DNA of 64,000 nucleotides. It comes from Thinopyrum elongatum. Its lineage: Eukaryota; Streptophyta; Magnoliopsida; Poales; Poaceae. The stretch covers positions 730,990,970 to 731,054,969 of the forward strand of contig CM022303.1 of the NCBI GenBank assembly GCA_011799875.1. The letters are read 5' to 3'. Shown here in pieces: positions 22,925 through 33,757 of the stretch; position 1 is the first letter of the stretch, and each line of letters begins with the position of its first letter. Under the pieces are notes generated by a model. The model was not told the DNA's origin and did no database searches. It was given only the letters and a program-made list of their open reading frames with translations. The position numbers were made by a program, and so were the translations under genes.

Positions 22925-23085
22925 CCTCCCGAAGGGCTGTCCAAGTGGCGGTCCGAGTTCTGTGAGTCCTCCCGAAGGGCTGTCCGAGTGACCGTCCGAG
23001 TTTCGAAGATCCTCCCGAAGGGCTGTCCGTGACACCGTCCGGGAGACTGTTCGACCGCCTCCCGGAGGGCTGTCCGTGGGGCAGG
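22925..23085 (+). repeat. About 43-bp minisatellite in the LTR, four units
   Basis: CCTCCCGAAGGGCTGTCC recurs at about 22925, 22968, 23011 and 23058, spaced 43-47 bases. The sister LTRs carry shorter versions (about 3506-3585, and 26095-26190 on minus), so the copy number varies between family members. Confidence 0.75.
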
Positions 23086-23282
23086 TGAGGGAGTACATCC
23101 TCACGGTTGGGAGGTTGTAAATCCTAGCTCCGGGGATCTGCACCGCCGATCGTCATCGACTCTACTTCCGCTGCGCTACGAGTCGGTAACGAAAATGATC
23201 AAACCTTGTATGCAGTCTCCATAGTGGTCCTGGGCTGGTGCGTAGGTCGGAAAATTTTTGTTTTCTGCTGCGTTACCCTACA

Positions 23283-23650
23283 GTATCATATTACCATCAA
23301 TATTCATAACATACATGCCATCTTGGATGCAAGCATGGCCCTTCATGTTATTCATAATACTGAACAACAATTGTTGTTTTTATGAACAACACTTTTGCAA
23401 CAAACATTGTGCAATGGGCTAGAGTGTACGAAACTCTAAAATGAATTATTAAAGTAAACCCAGAGGTAATGTATTATTATCAATATTCATAACATACATC
23501 TCATTCATAATGAAAGTAAGGCCCTTATGTTATTCATAACTCCGAAGATCAAAAGTTCTCTTATGAACAACCTTCTTGCAAGATAACTTATGCAATGGGC
23601 TAGAGTTTGTAAAACTCTAAATGAATTATGAAAATAAATACAGATGGTAA
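23283..23650. repeat. 182-bp tandem duplication
   Basis: TATTCATAACATACAT occurs at 23301 and 23483, and GCAATGGGCTAGAGT in both units. The two units of about 182 bases are diverged by substitutions and small gaps. They lie at the broken end of the minus-strand Copia internal region. Confidence 0.7.
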
Positions 23651-25882
23651 TACACCGATGGAAGGTATAGTAACATTTACTATGTTCCCTGTGTATACCT
23701 AAACCTTATTCCTGGCTAGTCTTTCAGGCCATTGTAGTTCTTACATCGAGTTGCAACAGAATGCAATCGAGCGGGTATCTTTATGATTAACTCACAATAC
23801 CCAAGAATCAGTGATTAATAATTTAATCATAATTCCCAAGAACTATATCTTTGACCAACCTTCTATACATCAAAAACTTGTATGACATTCATACATGAGC
23901 AGGATATTCCAGTCTTCTTTCTTTCTGCCATTATACTTCTAATAGTTTAACTTTTAGTATTTCTCCTACTTCCAGAAGAAGCACCCAACTTAAGAGTGGC
24001 GTTAGCCCCGGACTTCCTAGGCGTGAAAGTTTCACTAACACCCTTCGGACACTTCCTTTCTCTTTAAGTTGTTGTTTTATTCACCTTTCATCATATGACA
24101 GGCGTTCTTCTGGATCCCTCTCTTATCAGTCTAATGCATAGTAAGCTCCTTTACTAATAGTTTGCAAACAAACATTGCTTTGGATATCTCATATCTTTTA
24201 GCCTTTGTCTATCTCTGAAAATGATTTTCAGATTCCATGAATATCACATAACTATCCAAACTTTCGAAGTTCGGGTCTCATGGAAGCAAACATATTGCAC
24301 TTGACTGAAACGGAATTCTAGCTTTTGGATCGAAGGACGAGAGTCACATGATCCATAGCATTAGCGGGAGAATACCAAAAGTATGCGATAGGACAAAGTC
24401 CTTCTCGGCACTCTTGAGGATAATCCTCACAATACGTTACCAACCATAAAGTTTTAACCAGATATTTAACAACTATTCAATTTTAACAGGGAAGGTGGAA
24501 ACGCGAGCCATTATTCTACAACTATTATGCATATAACACTTAGACAGTGTTCACTATTAATTGTACTGAGAATTAAACAAGATAATTCTACAGTGCGCTC
24601 CCACTCAAATCAATATCTCTCATAATTGATTGTGAGCGATTCAAGACCAGCATTTCCATTCAACGCCATTGAACGAGATGAACACTGATGGCACGAACTT
24701 CAATTGGTAGGCAAACTTGCCGATCACATCTCTATGTGACTCTTGTTCATCTTTCGATGTGCGTGTTCCAAGCTCAGGGAGATCCTTCCAGAACATCAAG
24801 ACAACCAAGTGATCTTGCTGCGAGGTCTCAACTCACCCGCCTCACACATCCCTAATTCTTCGTACCCAGGGAGATCCTGTGATACCTCAAAAAGTTAGGT
24901 GCCGTAACAGTGCTACACTTGGGATAACACTAACTACTTGATATTTTGTGAGAGATCACCCTAATAAAAAGCGATTACCGCGCAATCAAGAAGGGTGCAT
25001 CATAAGGGATAAACATATCAGGCAATTCATAATAGCATGATATGGTATAGCCCTTTCTGACGGAGAAGTCTTGTATTTCTTCGTCTTCGGCATTCGCGTC
25101 GGTGTTCACCTTCGCGAAGATTGCCACCACCTTGTCGATGCACCAGATAATATTGCTATCTCTATAGCTAATAAAATAAGTGCATTACACAAGGTTGACA
25201 TGCAGGTCATTTAAAGTGCAATCATATGGCTCCAGCCATCATGCCGAATCATGACACGCAGGTCATGTTAATCAATTTACATTATATAGACATCTCATAC
25301 ATAATCAAATTATTTTGAGCAATGCTATACCACATCATATGTAGATGCAAACCCTCCTGCAAAACCAAGTTAGACGCCTCTAATCGGTTCATGCAATAAC
25401 TCATTTTACGTGGCTTCTAAGGTTTCGAAACAAACCGAAGCTACCAACGTCCATCATCAAGTATGATAATTCAAGTGCTAGATTAACTTCGCGGGGTGTA
25501 TGAAACACGAGATAATAAAATCTCGAGCCCCATACTGAACTTCGTCATACGCATGACCCCCGTGCAGATCATATCTGCATTGCCCTTTCGTCTGCGAAAT
25601 TTCATCTTTCTTTTTAACTATGGTGGAATTCAATGAACTGTTAGCACTTCGTTGACCAATCAGGATCGCGGATTGCCAGAACATTGAAACTCCACCATGC
25701 TGTTATCAAGATTAGAAATATGCAAATTCCAGGGAAGCAACAAGAACATCGGGTAACAGATTTCATCTGCTAACCGCACAAATAATTTTTAGTAATAGAT
25801 CTCATCTACTACCTAATTATATTATGCAACACCCATACATCTCCATGTATTCTAGATCGCAACGTGCATCTACGCATAGCAC

Positions 25883-25896
25883 AGCTCATGATGCCA
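25883..25896 (-). other. Primer-binding site of the minus-strand Copia element
   Basis: The complement reads TGGCATCATGAGCT, one base inside the LTR end (25898). It is identical to the Angela-type site at 13529, and identifies 25898-27968 as a 5' LTR. Confidence 0.75.
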
Positions 25897-25897
25897 C

Positions 25898-27968
25898 TGT
25901 AGGGTAACGCAGCAGAAAACAAAAAAAATTCGACCTACGCACCAGCCCAGGACCACTATGGAGACTGCATACAAGGTTTGATCATTTTCGTTACCGACTC
26001 GTAGCACAGCGGAAGTAGAGTCGATGACGATCGGCGGTGCAGATCCCCGCAGCTAGGATTTACAACCTCCCAACCGCGAGGATGTACTCCCTCATCTGCC
26101 CATCGGACAGCCCTTCGGGTGGCGGTCGAACAGTCCCCCGGACGGTGTCGCGGACAGCCCTCTGGGAGGCACTCTCAAAACAGCCCCTCGGGCACAAAGA
26201 TTGAAACTATGATCTCTCTACGGGGTTGCACACATACGGTGTCATCTATCCGGCAGGGCTTTGCCGTCCAGAACTAGTTCCCACCGGAACCCACACAGCC
26301 TTTCGGCTCTACAAAAATCTTTTCGTGGGAGGGAGAGAGAAGCCAGATCATGCATGGAACATGTATGTGAGAAGGTGTGGAGTCTTTTGGGCAGCCCCCT
26401 CACCTCCTTATATAGGAAAACCAAGGGGTAGGATGGGTATTCAAAAATACCCAAAGTACCCCCACATTGTGTCATACATAAGGGGCATATGAAGAAATAG
26501 GGGTGCCATGTGGAGCTCCATGGAGATCCTCCCACCTTGGCCGGCCACCCCCTTGGGGGCCCCCATGAGGGGCTCCCTTAGAAGCCTTTTGGAAATATCC
26601 CAAAAGGTGGTTTTCCTTAAATATCCCAAAAAGCACTTTCACTATTCACGACGACATTTTTCAGCGTCCGTTCGAACTGAAAATATTTATGTGGGCTTAG
26701 AACATTTCCAATACCCACTAAAATAATTTTCAATGCTTTCCAGAACAATTCCGGATTAGTGATTATCATCTGCGAAAAGCATCTGAAGTGGTTCCGGCAG
26801 CTCAGGAACATTTCTGGTTTTCATCCCGGAAAATTCTGAGAAGTTTCCAGAATGATTCTGGCACCATCCAAGAATTATCAGGCATGTGCTGAAACCAATT
26901 TGACTTTATGGTATCCTCTGAAACAACTTTTCAGTTTCACCGAAACTCATCCCGTGTTCTCTCCGAGGAACTTTTCTGCTGTCCGAAACTTTTTCGGTGT
27001 CCGAAACTTTTTCGGTGATTTTCTCTCAGACTCCCTGTCTAGTATTTAGTAGATAGATGACCCTTAAGCGTGTGACCCTATAGGTTCAGTGAAGTATAGA
27101 CATGACACGGAACCCTTTCCGATCAAGGATCAACATCGGAGCCGTGGACACCCATATTGACCCCTATACCCACACGAATGAATATTCGAGTGAACCTCCT
27201 GTTGCCGTGTGCTATTCCTGTTGCATCGCGATATGTTACAAATACCCGAGGTGAGACATGTTGGCATCCCTGTGGATCAACAACTTGTCCACTATGCCAG
27301 TTACCTCATTTCCGGTATTGTTCTCTTTTCTTGTTACCGTGTTCCGGCATCCCCGTGATCAAATCACAAAGTGTCTGGCCAGACGATGATGGATACCGTA
27401 ACACCGAGAGGGCCCAGACATATCTCTCCATAGTCGGAGGAGCAAATCCCAATCTTGAGCTATCAAGTTACTTGACATGCTTTTCCATGAACCTGTAAGC
27501 CGCCATAATAGCCACCCATTTACGGATGACGTTTAACAAACCCCAAAGTTCATGAAGCAAGCATGAAGAAACTCGATACTCTCATGGTCTAAGGAATCAT
27601 GCAAACGTAAACCATCTCTGTGTTATTAACCATTAACTTGTGACGAAAGTATCTCATAGCATAACATCAATTCGAGTTGATTCAACACAAATGTTCTTCT
27701 AATATTGTGTCCTCAAAGTTGCCGGTATAAACATGCCCATGATCAGGAAAACAAAACCATCATGCTACACTTGAGCCAGTCATAGAGGCTTGACTAGGAA
27801 TACATTTTATCATTTATTATCCCACACGTGCACATGAGTTTCCCTCCAAGCCTCGTTATACTTGCAGACTTGAGAATCATTGCAGTTATAGCATGGAACA
27901 TAAACATAATTATGAACAGGGAGATAATCAATAACATTTATTATTGCCTCTAGGGCATATCTCCTACA
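25898..27968 (-). repeat. Copia 5' LTR on minus strand, 2071 bp (family member 4)
   Basis: On the plus strand it runs TGTAGGGTAACGCAG... to ...GCATATCTCCTACA, the reverse complement of the family's ends. With the LTR at 21162 it forms an inverted repeat with 2.1-kb arms and a 2.6-kb spacer. Confidence 0.85.
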
Positions 27969-28360
27969 CAGGCCACCTGGCCGTCCTCGCCATACATGCC
28001 CCCTGCCTACAAGTAAGTTTTTAATAAGCTTTTCATTTAGCGAGGTGATGTAAATCATGGGTTCTCACTTTCCTTCTTCTTCCTTTACAGGGAGCAATGC
28101 GACTCGGTGGACGAGGAGTCCACTGGTCTCCCAAGATCCTCGCTAGCAGCGAGCTCGAGAGACCCAAGTGTTCTATGCTCCGCCGCTTTTTAGAGCACAA
28201 CCTCTATGTAGCCCCGGCCGACCCAAGTGGTTACCCTGTCTACTCTCCAACGAAGATCTAGCCTTCGGGTTTCCTGATGACTTCTATTTGTGAGATCCAA
28301 GCGAGGGTATCCTGAGTCACATCCGTATGCGCCCATCCTCAACCACCTTGACGTCGTCGC
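27969..28360 (+). other. Fragment with an intron-like interval
   Basis: Right after the LTR end, a GT...AG interval (28013-28090, GTAAGT ... TTCCTTTACAG, 78 bases) separates two GC-richer exon-like stretches. The downstream one is open in one frame from 28091 to a stop at about 28192. No homology is recognised, and the pieces could be a captured or truncated host gene. Bases 28200-28360 show nothing definite. Confidence 0.3.
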
Positions 28361-29368
28361 CCAAAGCTGATGTGCATGGCCCTTTTGTTACTTTCCAATG
28401 ATATGTGTATGCGCACTTCTCTCTTTCCATTCGTTTCATACAATGCAACAATGGCCGTGAGTTCTATAATTCACGTAACCGTGACTTCTTTCTTCACCAC
28501 GGAATTTTACTTCGTTTTTCATGTCCCTACACATCACCATGAAACGGCAAAGCAGAACAATCACTTAGAACCCTTAACGACATAGTTCTTACACTTCTCA
28601 TACAAGCCTCCATGCCACCCTGATATTGTGTAGAAGCTTTGCGCCATGCCACTTTCTTCTCAACATTCGCCGTACCAAAACATGTCCTCGCTACTCTCCC
28701 TATAATTCCCTTTTTCTTGCCTCACCTTCCTGTGTCGACTTGCGAATTTTTGGTTGTCTCTGCTTTCCAAACTTATCAGCCACTTCCGTAAATAATCTCG
28801 AGCCTAGATCCCTGCCTTGCGTATTCTTAGGTACACCGGCGCTCACAAAGGGTGTCGTTGTCTTGATCTCAAATCTGGCCGCATGATTCTTTCGCATCAT
28901 GTTACTTTCGATGAAACAAAATTTCCTTTGGCAAACCACAACCCTCCCAATTTTTCAGCCCCTATATCTGCTACCAAAACTACCTCACCAACGAGCCTCC
29001 CGACCGACGTGCATGTGCATGGTCCTGTTCACGGGCAACTGCACCCAGCGCCGAACAACCCCGACCACTCGACATCTTCCCCTCCCACCACATGCCCTCC
29101 CGATGTGAATCCAGCTTTCCCAGCTCCCACGACCACCCATGCAGATCCAGCTCCCCGCCCATCGCCTCCCCGCATGCATCATCTCCCGACCCTACCATTA
29201 CCCCGCTCATCATGCCTACTCGCCTTGCATCTCCGCCTTCTCCTTCCGCCGATTCTTCTCCTTTTCCATCTTCCTTCTCATCTGGTTCCCTCCCCTCTCT
29301 GCAAGGTACACCACGCCCACTACCTCCAACCGCAGTTCCTGTTCCTATACCTAGAACAACCATAACAT
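28361..29368 (+). pseudogene. Copia integrase C-terminal half and linker, frameshifted
   Basis: Successive frames read like a different Copia lineage from the Angela type. NGREF-like sequence appears near 28450. NGKAEQSLRTLNDIV (about 28549-28595) contains the third catalytic residue (Glu) of the DDE integrase. FLASPSCVDLRIFGCLCFPNLSATS.. (28707-28800) and GCRCLDLKSGRMILSHHVTFDE.. (28850-28915) form the integrase C-terminal region. A proline/serine-rich linker follows (to about 29368), which explains the long proline-rich frames on both strands. At least three frameshifts and several stops are present. Confidence 0.75.
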
Positions 29369-29990
29369 GCGCACTCGCAGCAAGGCTGGCTCGGTCTTCC
29401 CGTCCAACGTCTCAACCTTACTGCCTCGCCTACGGCCATCTCTCCCATCCCTCATTGCTACAAAGCAGCACTTCTCGATCATAATAGGTTCCAGGCCATG
29501 AAAGATGAATTTGATGTGCTTCTCCAAAATAACACATTGTCCCTAGTCCCACGACCAGCAGGTGCCAACATAGTTTCTAAGAAGTGTGCTTTTTGTCATA
29601 AATTTCACTCTGGTGGCTCGCTTTCTCATTACAAGGCTCAATGGGTCTGCCGTGGGGATTCTCAGCAGCCTGGCATCTATTTTGATAAAACTTTCTCCCC
29701 TGTTGTTAAACCCAGCACTATTTGCGTAGTACTCAGCCTTGCCGTCTCTTCTGCATGGCCTATCCACCATTTAGATGTGAAAAACATCTTTCTTCACGGA
29801 TCTCTCAATGAGATGATATACTACAGGGAGCCTCTTGTTTCGCTCATCCCACATTTCCTGACCATGTTTGTCTTCTTCAAAAATCTCTATACGGTCTCAA
29901 ACAGGCACCTCCTACTTGGTTTCAATGATTTGCCTACGCAACAGTTCTGCAAATTATCATGATAGCCTTGGTACTAACTGCACATTCTGT
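29369..29990 (+). pseudogene. Copia reverse transcriptase N-terminal half, frameshifted
   Basis: MRTRSKAG-like sequence at 29369 starts the usual pre-RT region. From 29498 one frame of 154 codons contains LVPRPAGANIVSKK, the KAQWVCRG region, FSPVVKP and HHLDVKNIFLHGSLNE; the Asp of LDV is the first catalytic residue. Near 29840 the frame shifts, and KSLYGLKQAP continues in the next frame (about 29880-29915). Coding similarity ends near 29950-29990, before the YVDD catalytic motif. It is non-functional. Confidence 0.8.
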
Positions 29991-32724
29991 CAAACTCGCA
30001 TACAAGCTGAGTGGTGGGAATTAATAAAGATTGATCCATTGCATGCATGCTTGAGTTAAATAAGGAGGGAGTAGCTCTACCTTTTACGCGTGCTACCATA
30101 CCGTGCATGCATGGCGTGCTAGTCTTTCCTGGATAAGCATGAGCACTAACCAACATAGGAGGAATCACCCTCGATGTTCACACTTGAGGTGTTGCACGAC
30201 GGCATCGTTATCGGGAGTGGTGAAGGAGGAATCACCCTCGATGACCACGACCGAATAGCTACTCTATAGAGTTAACATCAGAAGTGCTAAACGAGGTATC
30301 ACCCTCGGCACTTGATAGTAACGCTGCAGTGTCGTACAACTAAGGGGGGTGATGTGCGGTGCCGGGGCCTGGTTGTTGAGTCTTCTGATGATCCAGCGGG
30401 GCAACCGGGACAAGTGGGGGTCACTGGGATCTCTATCCAGCCTATACTAAGTAGTTTAGGATAAGCAGGTAAGTTATCAATAGCAGCTTACAATAAACAG
30501 GCTATGCATCAGAATAGGATAACTCAAAGTAGTAGCAGATTCTAATGCAAGCGGGAGGAAGAAAGAATAGGCGATATAGGCATGTTCAAAGGGGGGGTGC
30601 TTGCCTGGTTGCTCGGCGGCAAAGGAAAGGTCGTCAACGGTGTCGTCGGGCTCCTGAGCTGCGTCGGTCTCGGGAATTGCGTTGGTACCGGGGTCTACCG
30701 AGAGAGAAGAGGGGGAGGAAACAAACAAATACACATCAATCATATGCAAGACAGAGCATGCTATGCTATCGTGCAGTGCAGGGTTGCCTAAAGACATGTC
30801 TAAATCATTTTAGTTATTTTAGGATTAAAGTTGGAATTATTAACCGGTGCATATGCACTATTCCTTTACCGGTAATAGGCTAAAAGTTACGGGTTCACCT
30901 CCGCAGAGGGTCCCGACATGGAAACAGATGGCACGGTTGGATTCGACTCATCTTTCTGAGCAACTTTCATGTAGAAAGTTTTTCGATCTGAGCTACGGTT
31001 TAATTTCTATGAATTTTCAAAGGTTAAATCATTTTCTGGAATTATTTTAAATCAACAGTAATGAAATATGACGTCAGCATGACATATGGGTGACGTCAGC
31101 AGTCAACAGCCGGCTGGCCAGGTCAAACCTGACCAGTGAGGCCCACATGTCATAGATAGAGTGGCTAACAGAGTTTTATTTTAACTAAACAGGGTTAATT
31201 AGCCAGTAGGCCCCACCTGTCAGTCTCTAATTAGTAACTAATTAGTGTTTTAATTATTAAAATATTTTAATTAACTAAATTAGGCGGTGGGGCCCACATG
31301 TCAGTGACACTGGGCTCAACGGGGCCCCCAGGGCCCACTGGCAGCGAGCCAGGGGTGGGGCCCACACGTCCACGTCGGCGGACGGCGCCGGAGCGATGCC
31401 GGCGACCAAAAAGGGGGCAGCGCAGCCTCGGACCTCGCCAGAATTTCGCTACGGTGGCCCGTTTCGCTCGGGGTTTGTTGCGTTCGAACGAGGAGAGTGC
31501 GCCGCGTCGAGTGGGGTTGGTGATGTCGCCGGAGAAGCACTACAGCGACGGCGGCGATGAGCGCGGCGGACGGCCGGAATTTGAGCTCGGCGCAATCCGC
31601 GTTCCCGCATGCTAGCGCGCTAACTAAAGCTACAGGGGGCTCCGCAAGGATTGCCCTGAGCACGAGGGCGTGCTCGCCTGACTACGACATGGTCTACGGA
31701 GCCGGAGGCGAGCTACGGCAATGGCGGCGAGCAGCGTAGGGGACGCGCGCAAAGCAGAGAGTTGAGGGGAAACGAGGAGGAGCTCACAGCGGGGACGCAC
31801 AATGGTCTGGTGGAAGTTTAGGAGCTGCAGCGGCGGCCAATCGACGGAGGATCTCGCCGGAACCGAGGAAGAGGATGGGCTCGAGGCGCTCGACGTGGTG
31901 CGCCCCAGCCCCAACGGCTTGCTCCATTCGACGTGGGGGACGACGGCGGAGATGACGGACACGGTGGCGAGGCGCGGCGAGGTCGCTGGCCACGGGAACG
32001 ACGGCGAGCGGCGACGGATCCGCTCGGTGGAGCTCGTGAGCGAGCGAGAGAGGGCGAGAGGAGAGGGGAGAAGTGGATAGGGTTGACGGGGGAGGCAGCG
32101 GCGACGTTCTTATCCCCTCGCCGGCCCTGTAGCGTCGCGGTGTCGGCCTGCGGCCGGCGAGCGTGCGCTCGGCCACGGCGGCGGCCACACGTACAGGAGA
32201 GAGAGCGGGAGGAGAGAGAGATGGGCCGGCCTCAAGCACTGTGCACTTAGGCCCAGTGCACAGTGGCCTTTTTCCTTTTTTCTTTTTCTTTTTCAGAGAG
32301 GGTTTTGCAATATTTGGAGCCACCAAATGATTTTGTAAAAATGTGAAACTTGGTCACACAATTACAATGGAATATTCTGCACTGCCCCAAAAAGTTTGAG
32401 GAGTTTTGGAATCCTTTTGAATTTTTCAAAAATGAATATGGCATTTAAAGTGCTGTTTTGGCACTGTTTTAAAATGCTTAGGCCCATTTTGACTTGATGA
32501 TGATATTGTATACCTTAACAGCAAATGGTTTTGGAATATTTGCTAGAAGGTGAACATTTTTCCAGCAAACTTTGAGCAACTTTATTTTGCACTTTGAATT
32601 TTGAATTGTTTTCAGAGAGGAATTTGAATTGAGTTGAGCTAACACTATGATCAAGCATTGCATAGATGATGACTTAGCATGTTTAACAGAGAGTCCCAGT
32701 GCTAGGTTACATAGGGCTGTGACA
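29991..32724 (-). mobile_element. LTR-retroelement-derived GC-rich block, probably minus strand
   Basis: The right edge (32724) reads on the minus strand TGTCACAGCCCTATGTAACC, a TG start typical of grass LTRs. To the left lie an AT-rich part, a GC-rich part (31290-32250) with many overlapping frames, and segments repeated in form (GGAATCACCCTCGATG at about 30162 and 30220, ATCACCCTCGGCACTTG at about 30297). I recognise the texture as a widespread Triticeae retroelement but cannot place internal borders, a primer site or a second LTR. None of the GC-rich frames shows a protein domain. Confidence 0.4.
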
Positions 32725-33439
32725 AGAATCTTCACAAGCCCTCTTTCAACGTGGCGTTGTCTTGCACCATCAGATTTCCTCGTGCTTCGCTTCAGAACCA
32801 AAATAACTATAATTAAAACTACATAACTTGTATACAAAGACTCTTTTAATCTATTTGAAACTAAAATATTGTGGTACATGAGGAAACAATCAAGTGCGAG
32901 CACAAAATATCATAGGCCCCAAAAGGGAACCTGATACTAATGATGTTACCAGTATATGATCAGACCATCCCATCGAGTACACAACGTGTGTTCTCTCTCT
33001 TGATGCAGGTGAGATAAATGTTCAGGTTCTTAGATTTCAGATTGCGATTCATGTATGCAAAGCTCTATGCCGAGTGCTTTCACCTACGCCGAGAACCAAA
33101 CCGAGGTATCTCAAGCACCGTTTTTGGCAAAGAATAGGACATGACACCGACAACCGACATAGCGTTGCTCAGAGCCTGGTAAAAGGAACTCGGCAAACAA
33201 AAGAGACTCGTCAAACGGTCTATATCTCGAGACCTGAGCAGGCAGTACCCAGCATTAAGGGGCTACGTCGGAAGTACGTTTGTGGTTGATGGCTCCGTGA
33301 CGTAAGGGGTGCATTTGCTGAGAGCTGCTCTTCGAGGTCTTGGCAAACATTTCTGAAAATTCATTTTCTTCGTGCAGAAAATGTTTGTCGAGCTTCATGA
33401 CAATAAACTCGGTATAGCTCAGTCATTTACCCATGTAAT
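32725..33439. other. Unassigned; possible CACTA subterminal relic
   Basis: Short repeats of GCCGAGTGC and ACTCGGCAAA type (about 33070-33215, again near 33410 and 33460) recall subterminal arrays of CACTA transposons. No CACTA terminus is seen, and the rest is AT-rich and unassigned. Confidence 0.3.
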
Positions 33440-33757
33440 GCCACTTGACCATTTTCGCCGCGAGTGCTTTAGCTCTTGGCAATCTGGAACGGCGAAATGC
33501 AAAAGTCTTTCGCAATGACACTCTAAGTTTGCACCACATTGCTCGGTCGACGGCAGATGATTTGATGCTTTGGTCTCACCGCTGCAACAATGTTCAGAGC
33601 AGAACCTGCTCCAGGATTGGGGCTTAATGTATGTCTTCTATTTTTTGCACCTGCTACTCCCGCCCCATGTACCTCTGGTCTCTCTGTAATTGGCTCTCTT
33701 TGGTAATATAAAGGTTCAGGCAGGCGTAAGCCCACCGTTGATGCAACAAAAAAAAAG
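33440..33757 (+). pseudogene. 5'-truncated LINE: C-terminus of ORF2, 3' UTR and poly(A)
   Basis: A frame at 33445-33627 reads ..GNLERRNAKVFRN.. then DDLMLWSHRCN, matching the W-x-x-RNxxVF and 'ARLW' signatures at the C-terminus of plant LINE reverse-transcriptase proteins. About 120 bases follow, including GGTAATATAAAGG, and then a run of nine or more A at 33748-33757. 5' truncation and a 3' A-tail are normal for LINE copies. The poly(A) could alternatively be internal. No target duplication was confirmed. Confidence 0.55.

Larger units (their letters stand above)
21162..23282 (+). repeat. Copia 3' LTR, 2121 bp (family member 3)
   Basis: It starts TGTAGGAGATATGCCCTAGA after a polypurine tract and ends GCGTTACCCTACA. 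It contains a TATA box (CTATAAATAG, 22721-22730) and a GC-rich minisatellite (22925-23085). It is the longest and best preserved plus-strand member of the family. The LTR at 25898 is the same family in opposite orientation. Confidence 0.85.
23283..25897 (-). pseudogene. Copia 5' internal region on minus strand (leader, gag/protease relic)
   Basis: Read on the minus strand from the LTR at 25898, it has a primer site, then a leader. The leader shares GCCACGTAAAA and CTAACTT(G)..TTTTGCAGG with the Angela-type leader. Near 24600 (plus) the CTCCCACTC region equals the leader/gag border. Further on, decayed gag- and protease-like sequence is suggested by position and short matches, but no frame longer than about 70 residues survives. 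It stops exactly at 23283, against the end of the plus-strand LTR. The simplest reading is that the plus-strand element inserted into this one. Confidence 0.55.

Noticed and set aside
23283..25897. Copia auto-integration (self-insertion) product
   Set aside because: The LTR-to-inverted-interior junction could fit, but ordinary nesting of one element in another is simpler and cannot be excluded here.
28980..29484. Pro/Ser-rich 130- to 182-codon frames and a 127-codon minus frame
   Set aside because: They are the low-complexity linker between Copia integrase and reverse transcriptase and its complement.
31298..32326. Many GC-rich frames of up to 180 codons on the minus strand
   Set aside because: High-GC retroelement block; no domain, and similar frames exist in three other phases.
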